From Pseudomonas sp. AKS31 (GTDB lineage: Bacteria; Pseudomonadota; Gammaproteobacteria; Pseudomonadales; Pseudomonadaceae): 64,000 bases of DNA. Position 1 is the first letter of the stretch, and every line of letters starts with the position of its first letter. The stretch spans positions 1-64,000 of the forward strand of contig NZ_JAMLFX010000017.1 in assembly GCF_023634765.1 (NCBI RefSeq). The letters are read 5' to 3'. The notes beneath the pieces are model-generated. The model had not been told where the DNA came from. It did not search any database and worked only from the letters and a program-made list of their open reading frames with translations. Positions 8,867-16,937 of this stretch are shown piece by piece. Both the position numbers and the translations under genes were made by a program.

Positions 8867-9601
8867 TCAGCTACCGGGTTTCGGCGTGCGGGCCAGGCAA
8901 TAGACATCAACCCGCGCCGCCCCGGCGTTCATCAGCAACCGGGCGATTGCCTCGGCGGTGGCACCCGTAGTCAGCACATCATCGATCAACGCCAGATGCC
9001 GGCCTTTCACATCGGAGTCGGGTATCAGGCTGAAGGCATTGCGCAGATTACCTTTACGCGCCTTGGCATCGAGAACCTGCTGGGCGTCGGTATCCTTGGT
9101 TCGTCGCAAAAGCTGTTCTTCGCAGGGCAGATCCAGCGACTGACTCAACCAGCGCGCCAACATTGCGGCCTGGTTAAACCCGCGTTGGCGCAGACGTTTG
9201 TTCGCCAGCGGCACCGGCAACAACACATCAGGCCTCGGCAAGCCCTCATCGAAGCGATGTTGCAGGTATTGCCCGAGAACGTCGGCGAGCAGGTGGCCAA
9301 ACGGCCATTTTGCGTTGTGTTTAAAGCGCGTAATCAAACTGTCGACCGGGAAACCATAGCGCCACGGCACTACCACCTGTTCGAACGCCGGCGGCTCTAG
9401 CAGGCACTCGCCACAGGTCAGGGCGGCGGCGCAGAGTGGCAGGGCGCAGGTCTGGCAGTGGTCGCCGAGCCACGGCAAATCAGTTTCGCAGGCCACACAC
9501 ATTGGCATTTCTGCTTCTGCCGGCTCATCGCAAAGCAAGCAGCTCTGTACATTATTTAAACAGATGTAAACCTGTCCTTCGTATCGAGGTTGACAGCGCA
9601 T
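8867..9601 (-). CDS. comF: ComF-family phosphoribosyltransferase-like protein
   Basis: A 244-residue protein with an N-terminal zinc-finger region, CLLCDE then CVAC and CQTC (residues about 20-60), and a C-terminal PRTase-like domain containing HLALIDDVLTTGATAEA. This is the ComF/GntX layout. ComF assists natural DNA uptake in competent species; in Pseudomonas its role is less clear. The start at 9601 follows AAGGAAGAG. No later start would keep the first zinc-finger cysteines. Its first codons overlap the bioB operator and -35 box on the opposite strand, so the two divergent genes share control DNA. Confidence 0.88.
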   Translation of the reverse strand: MRCQPRYEGQVYICLNNVQSCLLCDEPAEAEMPMCVACETDLPWLGDHCQTCALPLCAAALTCGECLLEPPAFEQVVVPWRYGFPVDSLITRFKHNAKWPFGHLLADVLGQYLQHRFDEGLPRPDVLLPVPLANKRLRQRGFNQAAMLARWLSQSLDLPCEEQLLRRTKDTDAQQVLDAKARKGNLRNAFSLIPDSDVKGRHLALIDDVLTTGATAEAIARLLMNAGAARVDVYCLARTPKPGS

Positions 9602-9617
9602 GACTCTTCCTTAAATA
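9565..9617 (+). promoter_or_regulatory. BirA-type operator overlapping the bioB promoter
   Basis: TGTAAACC (9565-9572) and GGTTGACA (9588-9595) are inverted half-sites separated by 15 bases. They match the known BirA operator form TTGTAAACC-N14/15-GGTTTACAA with one internal mismatch. The right half contains a perfect -35 box TTGACA (9590-9595); an imperfect -10 lies near 9611-9617. Biotinyl-AMP-bound BirA would cover the -35. The site lies inside the first comF codons. Confidence 0.75.
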
Positions 9618-9692
9618 TGCGGAACATCCGTGTCGCGCCTGTGGGTATTCCATTCCCGCAGCCGCCAGCCAAGCATAACCAAGGAACTCCCC

Positions 9693-10748
9693 ATGAGCGC
9701 GAGCACCACTGCCACCCTGCGTCACGACTGGTCTCTGGCCGAAGTCAAAGCACTCTTCGTACAGCCATTCAACGACTTGCTGTTCCAGGCGCAGACGGTG
9801 CACCGCGCACATTTCAACGCCAACCGCGTTCAGGTTTCGACCCTGCTGTCGATCAAGACCGGCGCCTGCCCGGAAGACTGCAAGTACTGCCCGCAGTCCG
9901 GTCACTACAACACCGGTCTTGAAAAAGAAAAGCTGATGGAAGTGCAGAAGGTCCTCGAAGAGGCTGCACGCGCCAAGGCCATCGGCTCGACACGTTTCTG
10001 CATGGGCGCGGCGTGGAAGCATCCGTCGGCGAAAGACATGCCGTACGTGCTGAAAATGGTTGAAGGCGTAAAGGCCATGGGCCTGGAAACCTGCATGACC
10101 CTTGGTCGTCTCGACCAGGATCAGACCGAAGCACTGGCCAAGGCCGGTCTCGATTACTACAACCACAACCTCGACACGTCGCCCGAGTTCTACGGCAGCA
10201 TCATCACCACCCGTACTTACAGCGAACGTCTGCAAACGCTGGCCTATGTGCGTGAATCGGGGATGAAGATCTGCTCCGGCGGCATCCTTGGCATGGGCGA
10301 GTCGCTGGATGACCGCGCCAATCTGCTGATCCAGTTGGCCAATCTGCCGGAGCATCCGGAATCGGTGCCGATCAACATGTTGGTGAAGGTCGCCGGTACG
10401 CCTTTGGAAAACGCCGAAGACGTCGACCCGTTCGACTTCATCCGCATGCTCGCCGTGGCCCGCATCCTCATGCCGCAATCCCACGTGCGCCTGTCCGCCG
10501 GCCGCGAAGCGATGAACGAGCAGATGCAGGCCCTGGCCTTCTTCGCCGGCGCCAACTCGATTTTCTACGGCGACAAGTTGCTGACCACCGCCAACCCGCA
10601 GGCCGACAAGGACATGCAGCTGTTTGCGCGTTTGGGTATTCAACCGGAAGCCCGTGAAGAGCATTCCGATGAGGTGCATCAGGCGGCGATCGAGCAGGCG
10701 CTGGTGGAGCAGAAGAGTAGCGAGCAGTTCTATAACGCTGCCGTCTGA
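9693..10748 (+). CDS. bioB: biotin synthase
   Basis: This radical-SAM enzyme inserts sulfur into dethiobiotin, the last step of biotin synthesis. At 351 residues it is the normal length. CPEDCKYC near residues 59-66 supplies the cysteines for the SAM-binding [4Fe-4S] cluster. RVQVSTLLSIKTG before it and the C-terminal GANSIFYGDKLLTT with the cluster-2 Arg region are conserved. The start at MSASTTATLRHDW follows AAGGA. It is the first gene of bioB-F-H-C-D, preceded by the BirA-type operator and separated from bioF by a REP doublet. Confidence 0.98.
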   Translation: MSASTTATLRHDWSLAEVKALFVQPFNDLLFQAQTVHRAHFNANRVQVSTLLSIKTGACPEDCKYCPQSGHYNTGLEKEKLMEVQKVLEEAARAKAIGSTRFCMGAAWKHPSAKDMPYVLKMVEGVKAMGLETCMTLGRLDQDQTEALAKAGLDYYNHNLDTSPEFYGSIITTRTYSERLQTLAYVRESGMKICSGGILGMGESLDDRANLLIQLANLPEHPESVPINMLVKVAGTPLENAEDVDPFDFIRMLAVARILMPQSHVRLSAGREAMNEQMQALAFFAGANSIFYGDKLLTTANPQADKDMQLFARLGIQPEAREEHSDEVHQAAIEQALVEQKSSEQFYNAAV

Positions 10749-10765
10749 TCGCCATACGGATTCCA

Positions 10766-10852
10766 TGTAGGAGCTGCCGAAGGCTGCGATCTTTTGATCT
10801 TGTCTTTTAAAAAAACAACATCAAAAGATCGCAGCCTTCGGCAGCTCCTACA
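10766..10852. repeat. REP doublet, family B, between bioB and bioF
   Basis: An almost perfect inverted pair has arms of roughly 35 bases, each GGAGCTGCCGAAGGCTGCGA plus TCTTTTGATCTT, around a short A/T-rich loop. It sits inside the biotin operon, where it could act as an RNA hairpin affecting bioB mRNA stability or read-through into bioF. Confidence 0.85.
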
Positions 10853-10879
10853 CAGTCATTTTTCAGATGTGAGGCCTGC

Positions 10880-12058
10880 ATGTCTTTCGATCTCGCCGCA
10901 CGCCTTGCTGCCCGTCGTGCCGAAAACCTCTATCGCCAGCGGCCGCTGCTCGAATCCCCGCAGGGGCCGCAAGTGGTGGTCGACGGCCAACCGTTGCTCG
11001 CCTTCTGCAATAACGATTACCTCGGTCTGGCCAATCACCCGCAAGTGATCGAAGCCTGGCGCGCCGGCGCTGAGCGCTGGGGCGTCGGTGGCGGTGCCTC
11101 GCATCTGGTGATCGGCCACAGCGGTCCGCATCACGCACTGGAAGAAGCACTGGCTGATCTAACCGGGCGCCCGCGTGCGCTGCTGTTCACCACCGGCTAC
11201 ATGGCCAATCTCGGCGCGGTCACGGCGCTGGTCGGGCAGGGCGACACGGTGCTGGAAGATCGCCTCAACCACGCTTCACTGCTCGACGCAGGGCTGTTGT
11301 CCGGCGCGCGTTTCAATCGTTATCTGCACAACGACGCAGTGAGTCTGGGCAAACGTCTGGAGAAAGCTACCGGTAATACACTGGTAGTCACTGACGGTGT
11401 GTTCAGCATGGACGGCGATCTCGCTGACCTGCCGGCGCTGGCCCGTGAAGCCAAGGCCAAAGGCGCGTGGTTGATGGTCGATGACGCTCACGGTTTCGGC
11501 CCACTGGGTGCGAACGGCGGGGGCATCGTCGAGCATTTCGGTTTGAATCAGGAGGACGTGCCGGTGCTGGTCGGCACCCTCGGCAAAGCGTTTGGCACGG
11601 CGGGGGCATTTGTTGCCGGCAGCGAAGAGCTGATCGAGAGCCTGATCCAGTTCGCCCGTCCGTACATCTACACCACCAGCCAGCCACCGGCGCTGGCCTG
11701 CGCGACCCTGAGAAGTCTGCAGTTGCTGCGCACTGAACACTGGCGCCGTGAACATCTGCAGACCTTGATTCGCCAATTCCGCCAGGGCGCCGAGCAGATC
11801 GGTCTGGAGTTGATGGACAGCTTCACGCCGATCCAGCCGATCATGATCGGCGATGCCGGCCGCGCGGTGCGGTTGTCGCAAATGTTGCGCGAGCGCGGGC
11901 TGATGGTCACCGCGATTCGTCCGCCGACCGTGCCCGCCGGCAGCGCGCGCTTGCGTGTGACCCTGACCGCCGCCCACAGCGAGGCGCAGGTGCAGCTATT
12001 GTTAGAGGGACTGGCCGATTGCTTTGCCCAACTGTCGTCGGAGCCAAGCCATGCGTAA
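10880..12058 (+). CDS. bioF: 8-amino-7-oxononanoate synthase
   Basis: This PLP enzyme joins pimeloyl-ACP and L-alanine in biotin synthesis. The 392-residue length is normal. FCNNDYLGLANHP, the glycine-rich GVGGGASHLVIGHSGPHHALE, DDAHGFGPLGANGGG, and GTLGKAFGTAGAF with the PLP lysine near residue 236 identify the alpha-oxoamine synthase family. It is the second gene of the operon, 131 bases after bioB with a REP doublet between them, and overlaps bioH by eight bases. Confidence 0.97.
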   Translation: MSFDLAARLAARRAENLYRQRPLLESPQGPQVVVDGQPLLAFCNNDYLGLANHPQVIEAWRAGAERWGVGGGASHLVIGHSGPHHALEEALADLTGRPRALLFTTGYMANLGAVTALVGQGDTVLEDRLNHASLLDAGLLSGARFNRYLHNDAVSLGKRLEKATGNTLVVTDGVFSMDGDLADLPALAREAKAKGAWLMVDDAHGFGPLGANGGGIVEHFGLNQEDVPVLVGTLGKAFGTAGAFVAGSEELIESLIQFARPYIYTTSQPPALACATLRSLQLLRTEHWRREHLQTLIRQFRQGAEQIGLELMDSFTPIQPIMIGDAGRAVRLSQMLRERGLMVTAIRPPTVPAGSARLRVTLTAAHSEAQVQLLLEGLADCFAQLSSEPSHA

Positions 12059-12782
12059 TCGCCTGATTCTGCTGCCCGGCTGGGGCCTCGGCGTGTCGCC
12101 GATGGAACCTCTGGCCGCCGCTTTGCAAGGACTCGACGAACATCTGAAGGTTGAAATCGAGCCATTGCCAGAGCTGGATTCCAGCGACCTGCAAGACTGG
12201 CTGGATGAACTCGATGAACGCATTCCTCAAGACGTCTGGCTGGGTGGCTGGTCCCTGGGCGGCATGCTCGCGTCCGAATTGGCGGCGCGCCGTGGTGAGC
12301 GTTGCTGCGGTTTGCTGACACTGGCGAGCAATCCTTCCTTCGTTGCCCATGAGCAGTGGCCGAACGCGATGCTGGGCGAGACCTTCGATGCATTTCTCGC
12401 CGGTTGTCAGGCCGATCCACGGATGACCCTCAAACGGTTTTCGCTGCTCTGTGCTCAAGGTGCGCAGGACCCGCGCGGGTTGTCGCGGTTGATGGCGGGC
12501 GGCGCGCCGAATACCGCGCCGTCGGCGTTGATGGCGGGATTGGAATTGCTTGCGCAAATGGACACTCGCGAAGCGCTGCAGGCTTTTCGTGGCCCGCAGT
12601 TTCATTTGTTCGCCGGACAGGACGCTCTGGTCCCGGCGGAAGCGGCGGGGGCGTTGTTCGCCCTGTTGCCGGATATCGAAATTGGCCTGATCGAACAGGC
12701 CAGCCATGCCTTTCTTCTGGAAGACCCCCACGGACTGGCGGGCGCTATCCAGGCTTTTCTCCATGAGTGCGGTGATGACTGA
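12051..12782 (+). CDS. bioH: pimeloyl-ACP methyl ester carboxylesterase
   Basis: An alpha/beta hydrolase that removes the methyl group from pimeloyl-ACP methyl ester, releasing the substrate of BioF. It has 243 residues. The nucleophile is Ser68 in GGWSLGGML; the acid is in LFAGQDALVP and the His in QASHAFLLEDP. The start at MRNRLILLPGWG overlaps the bioF stop, implying translational coupling. BioH and BioC together define the E. coli-type pimelate route. Confidence 0.94.
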   Translation: MRNRLILLPGWGLGVSPMEPLAAALQGLDEHLKVEIEPLPELDSSDLQDWLDELDERIPQDVWLGGWSLGGMLASELAARRGERCCGLLTLASNPSFVAHEQWPNAMLGETFDAFLAGCQADPRMTLKRFSLLCAQGAQDPRGLSRLMAGGAPNTAPSALMAGLELLAQMDTREALQAFRGPQFHLFAGQDALVPAEAAGALFALLPDIEIGLIEQASHAFLLEDPHGLAGAIQAFLHECGDD

Positions 12783-13584
12783 TTTGTCTCTAGTGCTGCC
12801 TGGCGGCTTGCCTGACAAGCGTCAGGTCGCGGCCTCTTTTTCTCGCGCGGCGGCCAGTTACGACAGCGTCGCCGAGTTGCAACGTGATGTTGGTACACAG
12901 TTGGTTGAGCGTTTGCCGCAGGAATTTGTGCCTGCGCGTTGGCTGGATCTGGGTTGTGGCACGGGATATTTCACCCGCGCGTTGGCTTCGCGGTTTGCCG
13001 AGGGTCACGGTCTGGCGCTGGACATTGCCGAGGGCATGCTGACTCACGCACGGCCACTGGGCGGCGCCGAACATTTCATCGCCGGTGATGCGGAGCGGCT
13101 GCCGTTGCAGGATTCGACCTGCGACCTGATTTTCTCCAGCCTCGCCGTGCAGTGGTGCGCGGACTTCGACACGGTGCTCAGCGAAGCCTTTCGCGTACTG
13201 AAACCGGGTGGGATTCTTGCGTTTGCTAGTCTTTGTGTCGGGACGTTGTTCGAGTTGCGCGACAGCTGGCGGCAGGTCGACGGGCTGGTGCACGTCAACC
13301 GCTTCCGCGAGTTCGCCCGTTATGAGCAACTGTGTGCGGCCAGTGGCTTGCGTACGTTGAGCCTGGAGAATCAGCCTCACGTGTTGCATTACCCGGATGT
13401 GCGCAGCCTGACCCATGAATTGAAGGCCTTGGGTGCGCACAATCTGAATCCCGGGCGGCCGGGCGGTTTGACCGGGCGCGCGCGGATTCTCGGGCTGGTC
13501 GATGCTTACGAGCAGTTCCGTGAGGCGTCGGGGTTGCCGGCGACTTATCAGGTGGTCTACGCCGTGTTGGAGAAACCCGTATGA
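12775..13584 (+). CDS. bioC: malonyl-ACP O-methyltransferase
   Basis: This SAM-dependent methyltransferase starts pimelate synthesis by methylating malonyl-ACP. It has about 269 residues, with motif I LDLGCGTGYFTRAL and DLIFSSLAVQWCADF as the post-II region typical of BioC. Two starts are possible, 12763 and 12775; I prefer MTDLSLVLPGG because it matches remembered Pseudomonas orthologs, though neither has a strong Shine-Dalgarno. It overlaps bioH by eight bases and bioD by four. Confidence 0.95.
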   Translation: MTDLSLVLPGGLPDKRQVAASFSRAAASYDSVAELQRDVGTQLVERLPQEFVPARWLDLGCGTGYFTRALASRFAEGHGLALDIAEGMLTHARPLGGAEHFIAGDAERLPLQDSTCDLIFSSLAVQWCADFDTVLSEAFRVLKPGGILAFASLCVGTLFELRDSWRQVDGLVHVNRFREFARYEQLCAASGLRTLSLENQPHVLHYPDVRSLTHELKALGAHNLNPGRPGGLTGRARILGLVDAYEQFREASGLPATYQVVYAVLEKPV

Positions 13585-14261
13585 GCACAGCCTATTTCAT
13601 CACCGGCACGGACACCGATGTCGGCAAGACCACGGTGGCCGCCGGGCTGCTGCATGCGGCGCGTTCGGCGGGGCTGAGTACTGCGGCGGGCAAACCGGTG
13701 GCGTCCGGATGTGACGTCACGCCCAAGGGGTTGCGCAATGCCGATGCGCTGGCGCTTTTGGCTGAGTGTTCTTTGCCGCTGACTTATCAACAGGTCAATC
13801 CGGTGGCGTTCGAGCCGGCGATTGCTCCGCATCTGGCGGCGCGCGAAGCGGGTGTGGCGCTGACCGTACAATCGTTGCTGGCGCCGATGCGCGAGATTCT
13901 GGCGATGAATGCCGATTTCACCTTGATCGAAGGCGCGGGTGGCTGGCGCGTGCCGTTGGCGGATCAGGACAATCTGTCGGATCTGGCAATTGCGTTGAAG
14001 CTGCCGGTGATTCTGGTGGTGGGCGTGCGGCTGGGATGTATCAGTCATGCCTTGCTGACGGCCGAGGCGATTGCCCGTGATGGGCTGCAACTGGCCGGGT
14101 GGGTGGCGAATATCATCGATCCGAAGACTTCGCGGCTGGAGGAGAACCTCGCCACATTGGCCGAGCGGATTCCGGCGCCGTGCCTGGGGCGCGTGCCGAA
14201 GCTCAAGGCCTTGACCGCAGAGGCGGTGGCGGATCATTTACAGCTGGATCTGCTCGACTAA
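13581..14261 (+). CDS. bioD: dethiobiotin synthetase
   Basis: This ATP-dependent enzyme closes the ureido ring of dethiobiotin. It has 226 residues. The P-loop TGTDTDVGKTT (residues about 8-18), KPVASGCD, IEGAGGWRVPL and the later PVILVVGVRLGCISHALLTAE are the standard BioD motifs. Its ATG overlaps the bioC stop by four bases. It is the last gene of the bio operon; no strong terminator follows before the next small gene. Confidence 0.97.
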   Translation: MSTAYFITGTDTDVGKTTVAAGLLHAARSAGLSTAAGKPVASGCDVTPKGLRNADALALLAECSLPLTYQQVNPVAFEPAIAPHLAAREAGVALTVQSLLAPMREILAMNADFTLIEGAGGWRVPLADQDNLSDLAIALKLPVILVVGVRLGCISHALLTAEAIARDGLQLAGWVANIIDPKTSRLEENLATLAERIPAPCLGRVPKLKALTAEAVADHLQLDLLD

Positions 14262-14368
14262 GCTTTTCTCTATGGGCAGGCACTGTGCCATTAGTGTTTT
14301 TGACGGGTGTTTTTCTGGCGCCTCTGGTTCAATGGCGCCATTGATCCTTCCCAAGGATGAGAACTGTT

Positions 14369-14665
14369 ATGGAAATCTCCGGTAACACAGCTTTTTATGC
14401 AGGTCTGAGCTCGATTCAGAGCGGGCAGAACCGCGTCGATCAGGCCGCCAGCCAGATTGCCAACAACACCATTGAGCGTTCGGTCACCAGCCAATCTTCG
14501 GAAGCGCAGGTTGATCGTCTGCGCGGCGTTGACCGCAGCCAGCAAATGGATCTGGGCAGCGACATGGTTCAAATGGCTCAAGGCAAATTTCAAGTGGAAC
14601 TGGGCGTGAAAGTCGCCAAAGCTTCCGACGAAATGCTCGGTACGATCATCGACACCTTCGCCTGA
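14369..14665 (+). CDS. small protein with flagellar rod/hook-like ends
   Basis: A 98-residue protein of unassigned function. The N-terminal segment (residues about 6-30: NTAFYAGLSSIQSGQNRVDQ, then ASQIANNT) resembles the conserved N-terminus of flagellar rod and hook proteins. The C-terminal GVKVAKASDEMLGTIIDTF resembles their C-terminal helix. The long central domain of such proteins is missing. It lies between bioD and the acyl-CoA dehydrogenases, as in P. aeruginosa (PA0505 from memory), not in a flagellar cluster. The start MEISGNTAFYAG is chosen over an ATG 12 bases upstream. A strong terminator follows. Confidence 0.8.
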   Translation: MEISGNTAFYAGLSSIQSGQNRVDQAASQIANNTIERSVTSQSSEAQVDRLRGVDRSQQMDLGSDMVQMAQGKFQVELGVKVAKASDEMLGTIIDTFA

Positions 14666-14686
14666 TTTTTCGCCAACTGCATTCTG

Positions 14687-14713
14687 AACGCCGCGCTTTG
14701 TCGCGGCGTTTTT
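14687..14713 (+). terminator. intrinsic terminator after the small rod/hook-like gene
   Basis: AACGCCGCG and CGCGGCGTT pair around a six-base loop, with a T-run directly after. It isolates the bioD-side genes from the acyl-CoA dehydrogenases. Confidence 0.85.
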
Positions 14714-14834
14714 CGTTGTAAGTCCTTCTCCCTCAACTAATCTTTTTTCAGCGCCCGTGGCTCGTTCGAGCGCATGGCGGTTTGCTGTGTCCGACGTTTG
14801 AAAATTCTGATGACGAACGGCAAAAGATCGACGC

Positions 14835-14879
14835 TTGACAAGATTTCAGCGTAAACGTATGTTTCAAACAACTGTTTGA
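14835..14879 (+). promoter_or_regulatory. sigma-70 promoter with PsrA-type operator
   Basis: TTGACA (14835-14840) and TATGTT (14858-14863) are 17 bases apart. Immediately after is the perfect palindrome TCAAACAACTGTTTGA (14864-14879). It fits the PsrA consensus (G/C)AAAC-N4-GTTT(G/C); PsrA is a TetR-family repressor relieved by long-chain acyl compounds. A site at the transcription start would block the polymerase. About 60 bases separate it from the start codon. Confidence 0.75.
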
Positions 14880-14939
14880 CCGTCACAACAAATCAACACG
14901 GTCGTTCATTCCCGGTTACATCAGCAGAGGTTTATCGCT

Positions 14940-16745
14940 ATGCCTGACTACAAGGCCCCCTTGCGTGATATTCGCTTCGTTCGTGACGAACTGCTCGGCT
15001 ACGAAGCGCACTATCAGAGCCTTCCGGCTTGCGCAGACGCAACTCCGGACATGGTTGACGCCATTCTCGAAGAAGGCGCCAAGTTTTGTGAGCAGGTACT
15101 GGCGCCGCTGAACCGCGTGGGCGACCTCGAAGGTTGCACCTGGAGCGAGTCCGGCGTGAAAACCCCGACCGGCTTCAAAGAGGCTTACAAGCAATTCGTT
15201 GAAGGTGGCTGGCCAAGCCTCGCTCACGACGTTGAGCACGGCGGCCAAGGCTTGCCTGAATCGCTGGGTCTGGCAGTGAGCGAAATGGTTGGCGAAGCCA
15301 ACTGGTCGTGGGGCATGTACCCAGGCCTGTCGCACGGCGCGATGAACACCATCTCCGAGCACGGCACCCCTGAGCAGCAAGAAGCCTATCTGACCAAACT
15401 GGTTTCCGGTGAATGGACCGGCACCATGTGCCTGACCGAACCGCACTGCGGCACCGACCTGGGCATGTTGCGCACCAAGGCCGAACCTCAGGCTGATGGT
15501 TCCTACAAAGTTTCCGGCACCAAGATCTTCATCTCGGCCGGCGAACACGACATGGCCGATAACATCGTCCACATCGTGCTGGCACGCCTGCCGGATGCAC
15601 CGGCTGGCACCAAAGGCATCTCGCTGTTCATCGTTCCAAAGTTCCTGCCGAACGCCGATGGCACCGTCGGTGCACGCAACGCAGTGAGCTGCGGTTCGCT
15701 GGAACACAAGATGGGCATCCACGGCAACGCCACCTGCGTGATGAACTTCGACGGCGCTACCGGTTTCCTGATCGGCCCGGCGAACAAAGGCCTGAACTGC
15801 ATGTTCACCTTTATGAACACCGCTCGCCTGGGTACCGCGCTGCAAGGTCTGGCCCACGCCGAAATCGGGTTCCAGGGTGGCCTGAAATACGCTCGCGATC
15901 GTCTGCAGATGCGCTCCCTGACTGGCCCGAAAGCGCCGGACAAAGCCGCTGACCCGATCATCGTGCACCCAGACGTACGCCGCATGCTGTTGACCATGAA
16001 GGCGTTCGCCGAAGGTAACCGTGCGATGGTGTACTTCACCGCCAAACAGGTCGACATCGTCAAATACGGCGTCGATGAAGAAGAGAAAAAGAAAGCCGAC
16101 GCACTGCTGGCCTTCATGACTCCGATCGCCAAGGCGTTCATGACCGAAGTCGGTTTCGAAGCCGCCAACCACGGCGTACAGATCTACGGCGGTCATGGTT
16201 TCATCGCCGAATGGGGCATGGAACAGAACGTTCGCGACAGCCGCATTTCGATGCTGTACGAAGGCACCACCGGTATCCAGGCTCTCGACCTGCTCGGCCG
16301 TAAAGTGTTGATGACGCAAGGCGAGGCTCTGAAAGGCTTCACCAAGATTGTCCACAAGTTCTGCCAGAACAACGAAGGCAACGAAGCGGTTAAAGAGTTC
16401 GTCGCACCGCTGGCTGCCATCAACAAGGAATGGGGCGAGCTGACCATGAAGGTTGGTATGGCTGCCATGAAAGATCGCGAAGAAGTCGGCGCGGCCTCCG
16501 TGGACTACCTGATGTACTCCGGTTATGCCTGCCTGGCTTACTTCTGGGCCGACATGGCACGTCTGGCAGCTGAAAAGCTGGCAGAAGGCACTGGCGACGC
16601 AGCGTTCTACACCGCCAAGCTGCAAACCGCGCGCTTCTACTTCCAGCGCATCCTGCCACGTACTCGTACCCACGTGGCCACCATGCTGTCGGGCGCCAAC
16701 AACCTGATGGACATGAAAGAAGAAGACTTCGCACTGGGCTACTAA
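14940..16745 (+). CDS. acyl-CoA dehydrogenase, 600-residue type (first paralog)
   Basis: An FAD enzyme of fatty-acid beta-oxidation that oxidises acyl-CoA to trans-2-enoyl-CoA. It has 601 residues, longer than the 380-residue mitochondrial type because of an extra C-terminal domain (about 470-595). MCLTEPHCGTDLG and KVSGTKIFIS are flavin-contact motifs. The catalytic Glu is residue 441 in YEGTTGIQALDLLGRKV. The position corresponds to P. aeruginosa PA0506. The PsrA-type promoter upstream suggests induction by fatty acids. A terminator follows, so it is a single-gene unit. Confidence 0.94.
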   Translation: MPDYKAPLRDIRFVRDELLGYEAHYQSLPACADATPDMVDAILEEGAKFCEQVLAPLNRVGDLEGCTWSESGVKTPTGFKEAYKQFVEGGWPSLAHDVEHGGQGLPESLGLAVSEMVGEANWSWGMYPGLSHGAMNTISEHGTPEQQEAYLTKLVSGEWTGTMCLTEPHCGTDLGMLRTKAEPQADGSYKVSGTKIFISAGEHDMADNIVHIVLARLPDAPAGTKGISLFIVPKFLPNADGTVGARNAVSCGSLEHKMGIHGNATCVMNFDGATGFLIGPANKGLNCMFTFMNTARLGTALQGLAHAEIGFQGGLKYARDRLQMRSLTGPKAPDKAADPIIVHPDVRRMLLTMKAFAEGNRAMVYFTAKQVDIVKYGVDEEEKKKADALLAFMTPIAKAFMTEVGFEAANHGVQIYGGHGFIAEWGMEQNVRDSRISMLYEGTTGIQALDLLGRKVLMTQGEALKGFTKIVHKFCQNNEGNEAVKEFVAPLAAINKEWGELTMKVGMAAMKDREEVGAASVDYLMYSGYACLAYFWADMARLAAEKLAEGTGDAAFYTAKLQTARFYFQRILPRTRTHVATMLSGANNLMDMKEEDFALGY

Positions 16746-16764
16746 GCTTTAGCGCCGTCTCATG

Positions 16765-16801
16765 AAAACCGCTGCTCCTGTTAGGGGGCAGCGGTTTTTT
16801 T
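16765..16801 (+). terminator. intrinsic terminator of the first acyl-CoA dehydrogenase
   Basis: AAAACCGCTGCTCC pairs with GGGGGCAGCGGTTTT around a short loop, followed by seven T. Confidence 0.9.
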
Positions 16802-16851
16802 GTTGGTGAATCGCTCAGATAGTCGGGCTTCCGGCCGTTAAAGAGACAGTG

Positions 16852-16917
16852 TGTGATCTGGATCACATTGTGTGGGCTTGGTCGCACTTTGCGGGCACAA
16901 TGCCATCTCTTTGCTAT
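16852..16917 (+). promoter_or_regulatory. Crp/Vfr palindrome with downstream promoter
   Basis: TGTGATCTGGATCACA (16852-16867) is a full match to the TGTGA-N6-TCACA consensus of Crp/Vfr. Downstream, TTGCGG (16889-16894) and TGCTAT (16912-16917) are 17 bases apart. The palindrome centre falls about 64 bases before the predicted start of transcription, a spacing compatible with class I activation. The target is the diguanylate cyclase gene. Confidence 0.65.
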
Positions 16918-16937
16918 GACGGGTCGGAGCTTTACCC

